A stretch of DNA of 64,000 nt. It comes from an uncultured Dorea sp. Lineage in GTDB: Bacteria > Bacillota > Clostridia > Lachnospirales > Lachnospiraceae. Location: positions 37,435 to 101,434 of the forward strand of contig CAJURK010000003.1 in assembly GCA_910588745.1 (NCBI GenBank). The letters are read 5' to 3'. Positions 10,034-18,862 of this stretch are shown piece after piece. The notes below the pieces were generated by a model, which worked only from the letters and a program-made list of their open reading frames with translations, did no database searches and was not told where the DNA came from. Made by a program: the position numbers and the translations under genes. Every line of letters starts with the position of its first letter. The stretch's first letter is position 1.

Positions 10034-11065
10034 TTAAAATTTGTTCAACATCTCTGTCACACCCTGATTCAAATCGTACTTTGGCTTCCAACCCAAACTA
10101 CGCAATTTTTTATCACTAAGCAAAGAATTTTTAATCATTGAATAACCCTTACTTTCTATCTCTGCTGGAATATCAAATACAACTTCAACTCCTCCGCATT
10201 TAGCAAGCGCTTCTGCATACTCGCGTACGGAAGCTTCAGACTCGCTATTCGCAATATTATATGCCTGTCCCGCGCTTCCTTTCATTAAAACATAAATCAT
10301 TGCGCTCACAGCATCCGCAACATAACAATACGACCTTTTCTGCAGGCCTTCACTCTTCATTACAATATTACTTTTTCCAATTACATTACGTAAAAATTGC
10401 GCGTCGGCTCGGCTATTTTCGTCTGTAATCTGAGCGCCATAAATATATCCCGGTCGGACAATCTTAATATCCAGATCCTTTTCCTGCCCATAACATATGC
10501 ACACTGTCTCTGCGCATCTTTTACTTTCTGAATAACAGGATCTTGAAACCAGAGTATTGATGCTGCCATACTCTGTCTCTACAAATCTTTCATTTGCAGT
10601 ATCTGCATTTTTATCTCCATATATTTCTGATGTAGAAACATACACAATCTTTTTTACATTCGCTTTAACAGCGTATTCTAATATTTTCATAGTCCCTATT
10701 ACATTGGTTTTTATCGTTTCTATAGGCTTTGTAGAATATGCCAGCGGATGGGCGTTGCTAGCTGTATGAAAAATATAATCGCACGGCTGGTCAAGCTCAA
10801 AATCGCAAACATCCTGACAGCAAATACTAAACTCATCGCTTCCCACATAATCTACAAATCTTTTTTCTGCTTTTTCCCTATTCCTGCATACAGCCTCTAT
10901 ATGATTATGAGTATCGTATTTCTTATTAAAATGCATAAAAGCATCTACCAAATTTGATGCAACAAGCCCATTTGCTCCGGTAATTAGTATTCTACTGTTT
11001 ACCGGCATAAATCCTCTTACATCCGTCCATATTTTATCAAATTCTCCTAATCCGTCGTTTTTCAT
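10034..11065 (-). CDS. NAD-dependent epimerase/dehydratase (extended SDR)
   Basis: A 343-residue extended short-chain dehydrogenase. The Rossmann motif is ILITGANGLVASNL, with the third glycine of the usual GxxGxxG replaced by Ala. IFHTASNAHPLAYS follows, then the catalytic Ser/Thr in YVSTSEIYG and YxxxK in CYSESKR. Family members epimerise, dehydrate or reduce nucleotide sugars. Its ATG overlaps the stop of the cytidylyltransferase gene as ATGA, so the two are translationally coupled and probably act in one pathway making a CDP-activated alditol or sugar for the LicD enzyme. It is not the TarJ type (medium-chain alcohol dehydrogenase), so I do not assign it a role in ribitol synthesis. The exact substrate is unknown. 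Confidence 0.8.
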   Translation of the reverse strand: MKNDGLGEFDKIWTDVRGFMPVNSRILITGANGLVASNLVDAFMHFNKKYDTHNHIEAVCRNREKAEKRFVDYVGSDEFSICCQDVCDFELDQPCDYIFHTASNAHPLAYSTKPIETIKTNVIGTMKILEYAVKANVKKIVYVSTSEIYGDKNADTANERFVETEYGSINTLVSRSCYSESKRCAETVCICYGQEKDLDIKIVRPGYIYGAQITDENSRADAQFLRNVIGKSNIVMKSEGLQKRSYCYVADAVSAMIYVLMKGSAGQAYNIANSESEASVREYAEALAKCGGVEVVFDIPAEIESKGYSMIKNSLLSDKKLRSLGWKPKYDLNQGVTEMLNKF

Positions 11066-11775
11066 TTTATCCACTCGTCTTTCCTAGTCTTTAACATTGA
11101 TTTAAACATTGTTAAGTCATCTACTGTCGTAATTTTAAAGTTTTCTTCTGATCCGCGGGAAAAAAACACTTTTTCCCCCAATTGATACATCAAATCACAA
11201 GATGCCCCCGTATTAAAAATTTTCCTTTGCTCTGCTTCATTATGAGCCCATAACAGTTTCTCTAATGAATAAACGTGCGGCGTCTGTGTGCGAAACAATT
11301 TTTCTCTTGGAACAGAATCACCGGCGATAATACCGTCTTCACTATAAAAGACTACTTCAACGCATGGGATTGCTGCAACAGAACTCCCATAGTGCTTATA
11401 TGTTGCCAGCGCATCTGAAATAATTTCTGTAGAAACCAGAGGTCTGTTCCCATCATGTACGATAACCGTATTATTCTCTACCCCATACTCTTCTTCTATG
11501 GCTTTCAGGCCATTATATATGGATTCCTGTCCTGTCTCCCCTCCGTCAACAACAAGCGCGAGTTTCGAAATATCAAACTGTTTTGCATAAGCATATAGGA
11601 CTTCTTTCCATGAAGTCAATGTAACTACAACAATAGCGTCTATACTAGGGTGCTTCTCAAATGCCTCCATAGTATATGCAATCACTGGTTTATTATCTAC
11701 ATGTATAAACTGCTTCGGTATATCCTGGTGCATACGCGATCCCATTCCGGCGGCCGTTAAAATCACTATGTTCAT
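11062..11775 (-). CDS. IspD/TarI-like cytidylyltransferase
   Basis: A 237-residue nucleotidyltransferase. It starts MNIVILTAAGMGSRM, the CTP-binding loop, with the conserved Lys in IPKQF, DGNRPL in place of the DAARP of IspD or DAVRP of TarI, and NFKITTVDDL, whose Lys contacts substrate phosphate. The family makes CDP-methylerythritol (IspD) or CDP-ribitol (TarI). Its place between an SDR, a LicD enzyme and glycosyltransferases favours synthesis of a CDP-alditol or CDP-sugar for polymer decoration, not isoprenoid synthesis. The ATG at 11775 is five bases after AGAGGTG; a TTG seven codons upstream overlaps that site and is rejected. It has its own promoter. Confidence 0.82.
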   Translation of the reverse strand: MNIVILTAAGMGSRMHQDIPKQFIHVDNKPVIAYTMEAFEKHPSIDAIVVVTLTSWKEVLYAYAKQFDISKLALVVDGGETGQESIYNGLKAIEEEYGVENNTVIVHDGNRPLVSTEIISDALATYKHYGSSVAAIPCVEVVFYSEDGIIAGDSVPREKLFRTQTPHVYSLEKLLWAHNEAEQRKIFNTGASCDLMYQLGEKVFFSRGSEENFKITTVDDLTMFKSMLKTRKDEWIK

Positions 11776-11805
11776 TTTTTCACCTCTTTTTTCCAAATTA
11801 TCTAT

Positions 11806-11834
11806 ATTATACCATTTTTATATCTTTCTATCAA
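11806..11834 (-). promoter_or_regulatory. Internal sigma-A promoter before the cytidylyltransferase gene
   Basis: On the minus strand, TTGATA (11829-11834) and TATAAT (11806-11811) are separated by exactly 17 bases. They lie in an 85-base AT-rich gap after the stop of the upstream GT2 gene and about 30 bases before the cytidylyltransferase ATG. This lets the downstream half of the cluster (cytidylyltransferase, SDR, LicD and beyond) be expressed apart from the upstream half. Confidence 0.75.
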
Positions 11835-11881
11835 TATTCGCATAATGCAGCAAACAAGCCGTATCAAAACATTGTTTTTAC

Positions 11882-12874
11882 TTATGGTACAAATAAAAAA
11901 ATCAAATCCCCCAGCATTGTCCCCAAACTTTTTTTACAATAACGTTTATAATCTCCATGTTTCCAACAACTCATAATTATCCGAATGCTTTTTATTCTCT
12001 TCCTGTTTGACAGCGCTTTCATTTTTCTGCCAAATACAACCACTTCCTTTAGCTGCTTCTTCTTTTCTTTGTCCAGATTTTCTCCACATCTATGCATCAA
12101 TTCAATGTATCTTTTATACATAAAATCATGGCCCTCTTTTTGTACCGCAGCTCCTTTTTTTATTATTTCCTTCTTCTTTTTAATCTGTGCCCTTAAAGTT
12201 CGGTTTGAATCCGCACCGATTTGGTTTTTACCATGCTGACGATATTTGATCAGCTTAAAAGGCTCCTCCTCAATTTCGCCAAATACAGACGCATATACAG
12301 CCAACCAGCCATCATGCTGCCATATATCAGAAAATGGATAGGCTTTATCAAACAATTCCCGCCTTACAGCCATTGCTGCGCCGGTAACATAATATCCACC
12401 CAAAAACAATTCCCACCAAGAAGCCGCTTCTATTTTTTTCTTGTTATAGTACACAGCCTCCCACAACGACAGTGGTAACTCAGCTAATGTTTCGTCTACT
12501 AAATATCCGTCTGAAAACACCAAAAGGCATTTCGAATTACTCTCAAAATGCCGCAGCATAACATCAACTTTATTTTCAAGCCAAACATCATCCTGATCGC
12601 ATAAAAAAATAATATTTCCTCTTGTATTTAAAATCACATTTTCAAAATTTTTACGATATCCAAGATTTTTTTCATTCTTAATAATTTTATAGCTGATATT
12701 CCCTGCGCTTAATATCTTTTCAGCCTTTATTATTGTTCCGTCTTCTGAACCGTCGTCTCCAATTACGATCTCATCAACCGGAACTGTCTGATGCAGAATA
12801 CTATTTAACTGTTCTTCTATATATAATTCACCATTATACGTACATACCGCTACCGAAACAAAGTCTTTTTTCAT
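11882..12874 (-). CDS. GT2 family glycosyltransferase
   Basis: A 330-residue GT2 enzyme. It has VSVAVCTYNGELYIEEQL, VIGDDGSEDGT, FLCDQDDVWLENK (donor-binding DQDD) and IWQHDGWLAVYA. This pattern is typical of rhamnosyl- or galactosyl-transferases of capsule clusters. A basic, lysine-rich tail follows the catalytic domain. The ATG at 12874 shares one base with the TGA of the upstream gene (TGATG), with AGGAG six bases before it, so translation is coupled. It is the last gene before the internal promoter. Confidence 0.84.
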   Translation of the reverse strand: MKKDFVSVAVCTYNGELYIEEQLNSILHQTVPVDEIVIGDDGSEDGTIIKAEKILSAGNISYKIIKNEKNLGYRKNFENVILNTRGNIIFLCDQDDVWLENKVDVMLRHFESNSKCLLVFSDGYLVDETLAELPLSLWEAVYYNKKKIEAASWWELFLGGYYVTGAAMAVRRELFDKAYPFSDIWQHDGWLAVYASVFGEIEEEPFKLIKYRQHGKNQIGADSNRTLRAQIKKKKEIIKKGAAVQKEGHDFMYKRYIELMHRCGENLDKEKKKQLKEVVVFGRKMKALSNRKRIKSIRIIMSCWKHGDYKRYCKKSLGTMLGDLIFLFVP

Positions 12875-13788
12875 CAACTTCTCCTAAACAAAAAACCCGT
12901 AATTACTTTTTGATATACAAAATAAGACGCTTTATATATCTTAAGCTTCGCCAAAATATATCTAAAAAACATGTTCCTTTTTTTTCCATTTTGATATGCT
13001 TTCTTAAAGTAAGGCGCACCATTATAACCAGAATCCTCCGCTAAAATAGCAGCCCTGCCATAAAACCCACTGGCCGCCTCTTTATTATTACAAAATTCCG
13101 AAGCATATTTTTTTTCAAATATTTTTAAAGCTTTCATCGCTTTTACAGCGTCTTTTGTAATACTGTCTTCTAAAACTACACATTCTACCAAAGGCTCGTC
13201 AATATAAAAAATTTGAAATCCTTGCGCCAAAACCTGAACCGCAAAATCCCAATCTTGAAATCTAGGGAATCTTTGATCAAATCTCACCTTTTCCAACACT
13301 TTTCTTTTGACCACTATCGTCTGCGTACTTACGCAATTTGATATTAGTATCCTGGTAAATTTGTCCTGTTCCTCATTCAGATTATAAGCCGGAACAATTC
13401 TTCCCTCGCTGCCGTACTGATTTTCTCCTCTTCTATACACGGCAGAAAACACCATGTCCGCATGTTCCTTTTCTAAATAATACAACGATTTTTCTAACTT
13501 GTTGCTATACCACAAATCATCGCTATCATGAAATGCAATTATATCTCCTTTTGCTGCTTCAATCCCCAAATTTCTAGCTTTACATGCTCCTCCGTTAGTT
13601 TCACACAAAATCAATTTCACTCTACCGTCTGTAATATTTTTAACTACTTCAACGCTGCCATCTGCTGAACAATCGTCTACCACTATGATTTCAAAATTCT
13701 GATAAGTTTGCTTTAGCACGCTTTCTATTGAAGCTTTTATCGTCTGTTCTCTATTATAAACAGGTATTATAACCGATACCAATCCCAC
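12874..13788 (-). CDS. GT2 family glycosyltransferase
   Basis: A 304-residue GT2 enzyme starting GLVSVIIPVYNREQT, with VVDDCSADGSVE, GGACKARNLGIEAAKGD and FHDSDDLWYSNK (donor/metal DSDD). RFQDWDFAVQVL is the acceptor helix. The C-terminal 60 residues are basic and may contact the membrane. The start is a GTG at 13788 with GGGAG seven bases upstream, two bases from the previous stop. It is tightly packed with the neighbouring GT2 genes and should add one residue of the repeat unit. Confidence 0.84.
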   Translation of the reverse strand: MGLVSVIIPVYNREQTIKASIESVLKQTYQNFEIIVVDDCSADGSVEVVKNITDGRVKLILCETNGGACKARNLGIEAAKGDIIAFHDSDDLWYSNKLEKSLYYLEKEHADMVFSAVYRRGENQYGSEGRIVPAYNLNEEQDKFTRILISNCVSTQTIVVKRKVLEKVRFDQRFPRFQDWDFAVQVLAQGFQIFYIDEPLVECVVLEDSITKDAVKAMKALKIFEKKYASEFCNNKEAASGFYGRAAILAEDSGYNGAPYFKKAYQNGKKRNMFFRYILAKLKIYKASYFVYQKVITGFLFRRS

Positions 13789-13790
13789 TA

Positions 13791-14693
13791 TTATTCTCCC
13801 TTCCTAATCACATTGATTAATATCTCTAAAGAGGCTATCTGATTCTGCAGCCAGAACATAATTCTTTTCCTCCTCCCTCGCTTTATTGAATTTGTAGCAG
13901 CGTCTTCAAGATGCTTGATTTTCAATTCCGGGTTATATACGACTTTTAAATTCTTTTCCTGGCAACGTAAGAATAATAATTCTTCTTCTTTATATAAAAA
14001 GGTTTTCGAATTGAACGCATCTGTATACTTCCCTATATACTGTGGAGAAAATACGATACAACATCCATGCAGAATAACATTCTCTCTCCGTTTATCAAGA
14101 TCCGTGGTTAATTGATATTTTGCATGCCTGCTTACAGTCTTTTTCCCAGCCAATTGATATAGTTTATTCCTCAACAGTTTAAATGCAACAATCGGATAAT
14201 TTAGAAACCATTTCATCTGCCAATAATCACGTTTATGAATTCTTAACTCTTCTTCAAAAAATTTCAAATCTGGGAACAAGTAATAAACCGGATTGATCTG
14301 ACCGTTTTTCAATATAATTTGGGGTCCCATAATACCAAAGCAGCTTTTCTCATATTCTTTTTTAATAATGTCGAAAAAATTCTTCTGTTCTACTAACGTA
14401 TCGTTATTTAGAATGCATATAAAATCACTGCTTAATTTCTCCACAGCATACCGATAACCTATATTATTTCCCTTTGCAAAACCCAAATTTTCACTATTTA
14501 AAATTACATATATTCTTTCGCTTCCTTTATATCGCTCTTTTAATAATCTTCCGCTATGATTAGGAGATGAATTATCAACAACGATAATCTGATAATTTTC
14601 ACCTTCAAGCGCCTTTTTTATTGACTCAATACAGTCAACAGTTTCCTTGATTACATTAAAGTGTAAAATAACAAAACTAATTCGTTTATCCAT
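13791..14693 (-). CDS. GT2 family glycosyltransferase (rhamnosyltransferase-like)
   Basis: A 300-residue GT2 enzyme. RISFVILHFNVIKETVDCIE is the N-terminal strand-loop, followed by VVDNSSPNHSGRLL, FAKGNNIGYRYAVEK and ICILNNDTLV, whose NND replaces DxD. LYKEEELLFLRCQEKN follows. The NNDT variant and GFAKGNNIG segment are usual in the dTDP-rhamnosyltransferase-like subset. If correct, this would agree with the GH78 alpha-rhamnosidase encoded next door, but rhamnose synthesis genes (rmlABCD) are not in this window. The ATG at 14693 has only a short AGG about ten bases away. Confidence 0.82.
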   Translation of the reverse strand: MDKRISFVILHFNVIKETVDCIESIKKALEGENYQIIVVDNSSPNHSGRLLKERYKGSERIYVILNSENLGFAKGNNIGYRYAVEKLSSDFICILNNDTLVEQKNFFDIIKKEYEKSCFGIMGPQIILKNGQINPVYYLFPDLKFFEEELRIHKRDYWQMKWFLNYPIVAFKLLRNKLYQLAGKKTVSRHAKYQLTTDLDKRRENVILHGCCIVFSPQYIGKYTDAFNSKTFLYKEEELLFLRCQEKNLKVVYNPELKIKHLEDAATNSIKRGRRKRIMFWLQNQIASLEILINVIRKGE

Positions 14694-14740
14694 GTCTATT
14701 TTCCTGTCAATTTTCTTTTTCTACAATATTTCTTGTAAAA

Positions 14741-16084
14741 CTAGTACTGTATTATACGTTCTTCTAATAATTCGTTTCCATTCGGATCATCATATACAGA
14801 TATTTTTATTTCCCCGGTATCTCCCTCTTTTCCATAAAAGAGTTTCTCTTCTTCTAAAGGTTCCAATTCCTGTATCAGCTTTTCTTCTCTGCCGACTTTT
14901 TCAAGCGTAACATATAGTACCCTTTCTTCAGAAAATGCCGGTTTAATATGAATCTCCGATTCTGTATCTTTCTGTATCACAGAAACATCTATGCAAGATA
15001 CTCGGAATTCCTCTAAAACAGGCAGATATCTCTCAACTGTTTCTAAAACGAATATATCCGGATTGTATTCAGATATATACCTCTGTTTAAAATATTCACT
15101 ACGTATAAATACGCTATTCTCAAACTGGGTCGCGATACATGGCGCCATTGCAGTCGAAAAAGAGTCTCTCTTAACAAATAAATCCCTCTGATCCGCTCCT
15201 TTTGTATAAAAAAGATATCCTGCACTTGTTTCTTCTTTCGTTGTATGATATTCGCTCAGATAATCAATATTATAATCTATTTCCCCTTCTTCCTCAGGAA
15301 TATTAAGCATATTAGCAAGATCACCTTTCAACGGACAAACCTGCGAAAACGAAACCTCATCAATCCCCGGCATTGTAACTCCTAATTCTTCCGCAAGGCT
15401 AACTGCGCCAATATATGCGCCTGCTTTATTCCAGTGCGTATCCGTCTTCCTGTATAAAATTAAATCCGGGCGATCCTCTTTCGCTTTTATTAATTCCTTA
15501 TAAGGATATACGATTCTTATGTCTGTATTTTCTCTTAAATACTTTATCAACTGCTCCGTACTGCTCTCCTCATCCTGAAACTCATAATAATCCGGAAGTT
15601 TTTCGGGATAAATAGTTTCTTTATTGGGGGCGATAAAAAGTACGAATTCTATTCCCCGGCGTTCAAGCGCTCTTTTCGTTACAATTAAATTATCCGTTAT
15701 CGCCTTTAATTGTTCCTCCGTATATTTCCAATACCCCAACGACTGTTCAAGAGGATTATAATCGCTTTTACTGCTGTAAAACAGCCAGCCGTCCTTTCCT
15801 ATTACTACTTTATCGCTGGAAGACTGCTTAAATCCAAAATAATCTATGGAATTATTTAACATTACCAACTGGTTGCGGTAAGGTAAATTATCATTGTAAT
15901 ATTTCTCAAATTCTTCTGGAAATGTATCAAAATTTCCAAAAGACAGCTTTGGTCTTTCTATTTTATTTCTATTTTCATAATTTTCCGCATCCACATAATC
16001 TTTCAATAAAACAAATGAAGCAGAGGGAGCCATAATCACAATTATAAACATGATAATCCATAAAACGGACCTTCTTTTTGCCAT
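14741..16084 (-). CDS. DHHW family (AlgX/AlgJ-like) polymer acylation protein
   Basis: A 447-residue protein with one N-terminal signal-anchor (VLWIIMFIIVIMAPSASFVL), so the domain lies outside the membrane. The SGNH-like fold shows KDGWLFYSSKSDYNP, FIAPNKETIYPEKLP, the family-defining KTDTHWNKAG (Asp and His of the catalytic set) and KRDSFS, whose Ser is the likely nucleophile. Such proteins take an acyl group passed across the membrane by an MBOAT and place it on the exported polymer, as AlgX/AlgJ do with AlgI. The MBOAT gene ends 8 bases upstream, and AGGAGG precedes this ATG, so the two form a cassette. The C-terminal 100 residues look like a separate beta domain. Confidence 0.85.
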   Translation of the reverse strand: MAKRRSVLWIIMFIIVIMAPSASFVLLKDYVDAENYENRNKIERPKLSFGNFDTFPEEFEKYYNDNLPYRNQLVMLNNSIDYFGFKQSSSDKVVIGKDGWLFYSSKSDYNPLEQSLGYWKYTEEQLKAITDNLIVTKRALERRGIEFVLFIAPNKETIYPEKLPDYYEFQDEESSTEQLIKYLRENTDIRIVYPYKELIKAKEDRPDLILYRKTDTHWNKAGAYIGAVSLAEELGVTMPGIDEVSFSQVCPLKGDLANMLNIPEEEGEIDYNIDYLSEYHTTKEETSAGYLFYTKGADQRDLFVKRDSFSTAMAPCIATQFENSVFIRSEYFKQRYISEYNPDIFVLETVERYLPVLEEFRVSCIDVSVIQKDTESEIHIKPAFSEERVLYVTLEKVGREEKLIQELEPLEEEKLFYGKEGDTGEIKISVYDDPNGNELLEERIIQY

Positions 16085-16092
16085 AATTCCTC

Positions 16093-17490
16093 CTAAAACC
16101 TAAAGTATATAAACGGATTATATGTGTTGCTTGCCAACGCTGCAATGCACAATAGGAATACAGCCATACAGTATAACGCCTCAATCCCGGAACCCTTCAT
16201 TCTTTCGGCAATCTTCTTATGCCTGAACAGCCATTGGAACACTCCGCATCCTAAAACTGATAACGCTGCAATTGCAATCGTTTTATTCCCCACCAGCATG
16301 GGAAACCTAAAAACGGAATCCGTATACTTCCATGGCGCCAGCATTCTTTTCGCAAATACTCCCGCCTGATGCAGGCTTTCTGCCCGAAATAATACCCAGC
16401 CAAAATTTACTACCATAAAAGTATATACCCATGCCAAAAACTTCTGTTTTTTTAATACTTCTTTCCATCCTAGCCTCTCTATGATCTGGAAAAATCCGTG
16501 GTACATTCCCCATAATACAAAATTAATGCTTGCGCCGTGCCAAAGACCAGTAGCGAAAAACACAATTACCAGATTCATATATGTCCTTATTTTCCCTTTG
16601 CGGTTTCCTCCTAATGGAATATAAAGATATTCCTTAAACCAGGTACTTAGCGAAATATGCCATCTTCGCCAGAATTCCTGAATCGAAACAGATAGGTACG
16701 GATATGCGAAATTTTCCTGAAATTCAAACCCAAACATTTTCCCCAGCCCTATAGCCATATCTGAATAACCGGAAAAATCATAATATATCTGCATCATATA
16801 CAAAACGGCCGCCGTCCAGGCAAATAATCCCGTCAAGTTTTCATAATCCAATGCATAGATCCTATCTACACTTTGGGCAAGCACGTTGGAAATAAGAACC
16901 TTTTTCCCAAATCCATAGCCAAATCTCCGGATACCCTCTGCTATTTTTTCAGCAGTACATATCCTGTTGTTTAACTGTTTTTCTATATCCCTATATTTAA
17001 CAATAGGCCCTGCGATAAGCTGCGGAAAAAAAGAAATATATAAAGCGAGGTTAAGAATGTTCTTCTGTGCTTTATACTCTCCTTTATACAAATCAATCAT
17101 ATACGACATGATTTGAAACGTAAAAAATGAAATTCCTATTGGCAAAGGTATTTTCTTAAAATCTATCTGTATTCCTACTAACTTATTAATGATTTCAATA
17201 AAAAAATCTAAATATTTAAAATATCCCAGCAGGCCAATATTAAGCAAAATATCGAATACAATCAAATGTTTTTTCAACCTGTCAGTCTTTTCTATGCAAA
17301 TACCTATGCCCCAGTTCATTAGTATTGAAAAAAACATTAAAAGTATATAGACTGGTTCTCCCCAGGCATAAAATAGCAGACTACAAATCAACAGAAAGAC
17401 ATTTCTATACTGTATATCTGAAAAAATATAATATCCGATAAAAACGATCGGTAAAAAAATCCAGATAAACAACAGAGATGAAAAAACCAT
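16093..17490 (-). CDS. MBOAT family O-acyltransferase (AlgI/DltB-like)
   Basis: A 465-residue polytopic membrane protein of usual family length. The mid-protein signature EFWRRWHISLSTWFKEYLYI and the later GLWHGASINFVLWGMYHG carry the catalytic His of membrane-bound O-acyltransferases. It ends in NTYNPFIYFRF. It should move acyl groups (acetyl most likely) through the membrane to the DHHW partner encoded directly downstream. GGAGG lies ten bases before the ATG. A truncated relative with the same final residues is found at 32873-33304. Confidence 0.9.
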   Translation of the reverse strand: MVFSSLLFIWIFLPIVFIGYYIFSDIQYRNVFLLICSLLFYAWGEPVYILLMFFSILMNWGIGICIEKTDRLKKHLIVFDILLNIGLLGYFKYLDFFIEIINKLVGIQIDFKKIPLPIGISFFTFQIMSYMIDLYKGEYKAQKNILNLALYISFFPQLIAGPIVKYRDIEKQLNNRICTAEKIAEGIRRFGYGFGKKVLISNVLAQSVDRIYALDYENLTGLFAWTAAVLYMMQIYYDFSGYSDMAIGLGKMFGFEFQENFAYPYLSVSIQEFWRRWHISLSTWFKEYLYIPLGGNRKGKIRTYMNLVIVFFATGLWHGASINFVLWGMYHGFFQIIERLGWKEVLKKQKFLAWVYTFMVVNFGWVLFRAESLHQAGVFAKRMLAPWKYTDSVFRFPMLVGNKTIAIAALSVLGCGVFQWLFRHKKIAERMKGSGIEALYCMAVFLLCIAALASNTYNPFIYFRF

Positions 17491-17539
17491 AAATTTTCTT
17501 CCTCCAAATAATCTGCAATAACATTCAAAATTTTATATA

Positions 17540-17567
17540 TTTATAACCAATCATATTTTAATTGCAA
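17540..17567 (-). promoter_or_regulatory. Possible weak promoter before the MBOAT gene
   Basis: In the 115-base AT-rich gap between the GT61 and MBOAT genes, TTGCAA (17562-17567) and TATAAA (17540-17545) stand 16 bases apart on the minus strand. Both hexamers are imperfect and the surroundings are very AT-rich, so a chance match is quite possible. Confidence 0.3.
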
Positions 17568-17605
17568 CACAGATCATATTATTTATGCTGCATATTCCTA
17601 ACAGT

Positions 17606-18814
17606 TCATAATCTTTTTATATAAAACCGAAACAATTCTTTCTTCGCATTTGCTGTAGTTGAAAATTCTTTATCAATATACAGCGGCACTTCCCTCTTGC
17701 TATTTTTGTTCCTTGCAAAGTATACCGGAACATACCAAATTAATTTTAGCAATCTCCTAACATGCTGTTTTAAACCTATCGGTTCAAAATTCATGTTCTG
17801 ATCCTCTAAATATTTTTTTACATTCTGGTTGTAATCTACAATAAACGGTCCAGCCGGCCCTACCGCCTTAAGAGAAATATGCGCATCAATATTAACCACT
17901 TTTAAATTTCTAATTGCATTCACATCAACCTGTCTGTAATTTGGCTTATTCGTCTTACGAATAATACAGAGTTCCGTTCCATCTTCTGCAAACATCATAT
18001 TATGCGGCAGTGTTCCTGACAGACATGCCGCTTTTCTGCTCTCCCGGATCATCATAATCTGTTCTGTCAAAGAATACTTCTCAGGCGCCACAACCAGATA
18101 CCCATTCTTTCGGAACAAATCCTCAATCTCTTTTTCTCCAATTTCCATCGGAATTCTATTTCCCAGTTGTCTTCGTGTAAAATAAATACACTCTCCTTTA
18201 TATTTTCCCGGTTCGTCCGCTTTTGCCAAAACCTGCTCCGCCGCCTTGTCAAAAATCTCTTTATATTTCACGCTACAAAAAATTCCGGGTTTATGGGCGC
18301 ATTCCGGGATAATGACCTGATTAAAAACGGTTGGAATTTCAATCCTGATCAGCTGTTCCCTTCTAATGCCCAGCAATTCCAAAAATTCTAAATAAATACC
18401 GGAAATTTCTACTGTCGAATCATATACGATTCCCAACGGCTCTTTATTCTCCAAAACATACCATAACCGGGAAACCATATCCATTAAGAAATGTCCCCAA
18501 TGTTTCCAAAATCTTCCAAAATAAATTACTTTTTCCTCTCTTCTGGAAACCGGCTCTTCTATTTCATAAGAACCTCCCCATGCATCAACCGGCGACAACG
18601 CCTCAAATCCTGACAGTTCGACAAAACTGCCTCTGTTATCCACAACACCGGCTCTCTTTTCCCCATTAACAATCTTATAAGGTAAAATAAGGCCGTATTC
18701 AACCTTTCTTACCTCCAAGCGTCTCCCTGCATCCTCGCAAACAGATAATTGATCCATTTCTTTATAATGGGTTAAAAATAAATTATCCATATACTTATAT
18801 TCTGCAATATCCAT
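17606..18814 (-). CDS. GT61 family glycosyltransferase
   Basis: A 402-residue protein matching the GT61 (DUF563) family: FWKHWGHFLMDMVSRLWY near the middle holds the conserved H-GHF-D segment, and the C-terminal half has ACLSGTLPHNMMFAEDGTEL, equivalent to the family's G-x-x-H-x-N-x-x-F motif. Family members transfer xylose, GlcNAc or other sugars. With UDP-glucose dehydrogenase just upstream, a donor derived from UDP-glucuronate is conceivable but not shown. The ATG at 18814 follows GGTGG at short spacing. The last 60 residues are basic and amphipathic, suggesting membrane contact. Confidence 0.8.
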   Translation of the reverse strand: MDIAEYKYMDNLFLTHYKEMDQLSVCEDAGRRLEVRKVEYGLILPYKIVNGEKRAGVVDNRGSFVELSGFEALSPVDAWGGSYEIEEPVSRREEKVIYFGRFWKHWGHFLMDMVSRLWYVLENKEPLGIVYDSTVEISGIYLEFLELLGIRREQLIRIEIPTVFNQVIIPECAHKPGIFCSVKYKEIFDKAAEQVLAKADEPGKYKGECIYFTRRQLGNRIPMEIGEKEIEDLFRKNGYLVVAPEKYSLTEQIMMIRESRKAACLSGTLPHNMMFAEDGTELCIIRKTNKPNYRQVDVNAIRNLKVVNIDAHISLKAVGPAGPFIVDYNQNVKKYLEDQNMNFEPIGLKQHVRRLLKLIWYVPVYFARNKNSKREVPLYIDKEFSTTANAKKELFRFYIKRL

Positions 18815-18862
18815 TTTTCCACCCTACTATTCTCAACTGTTTTCCAATAAATGGACTCTCTC

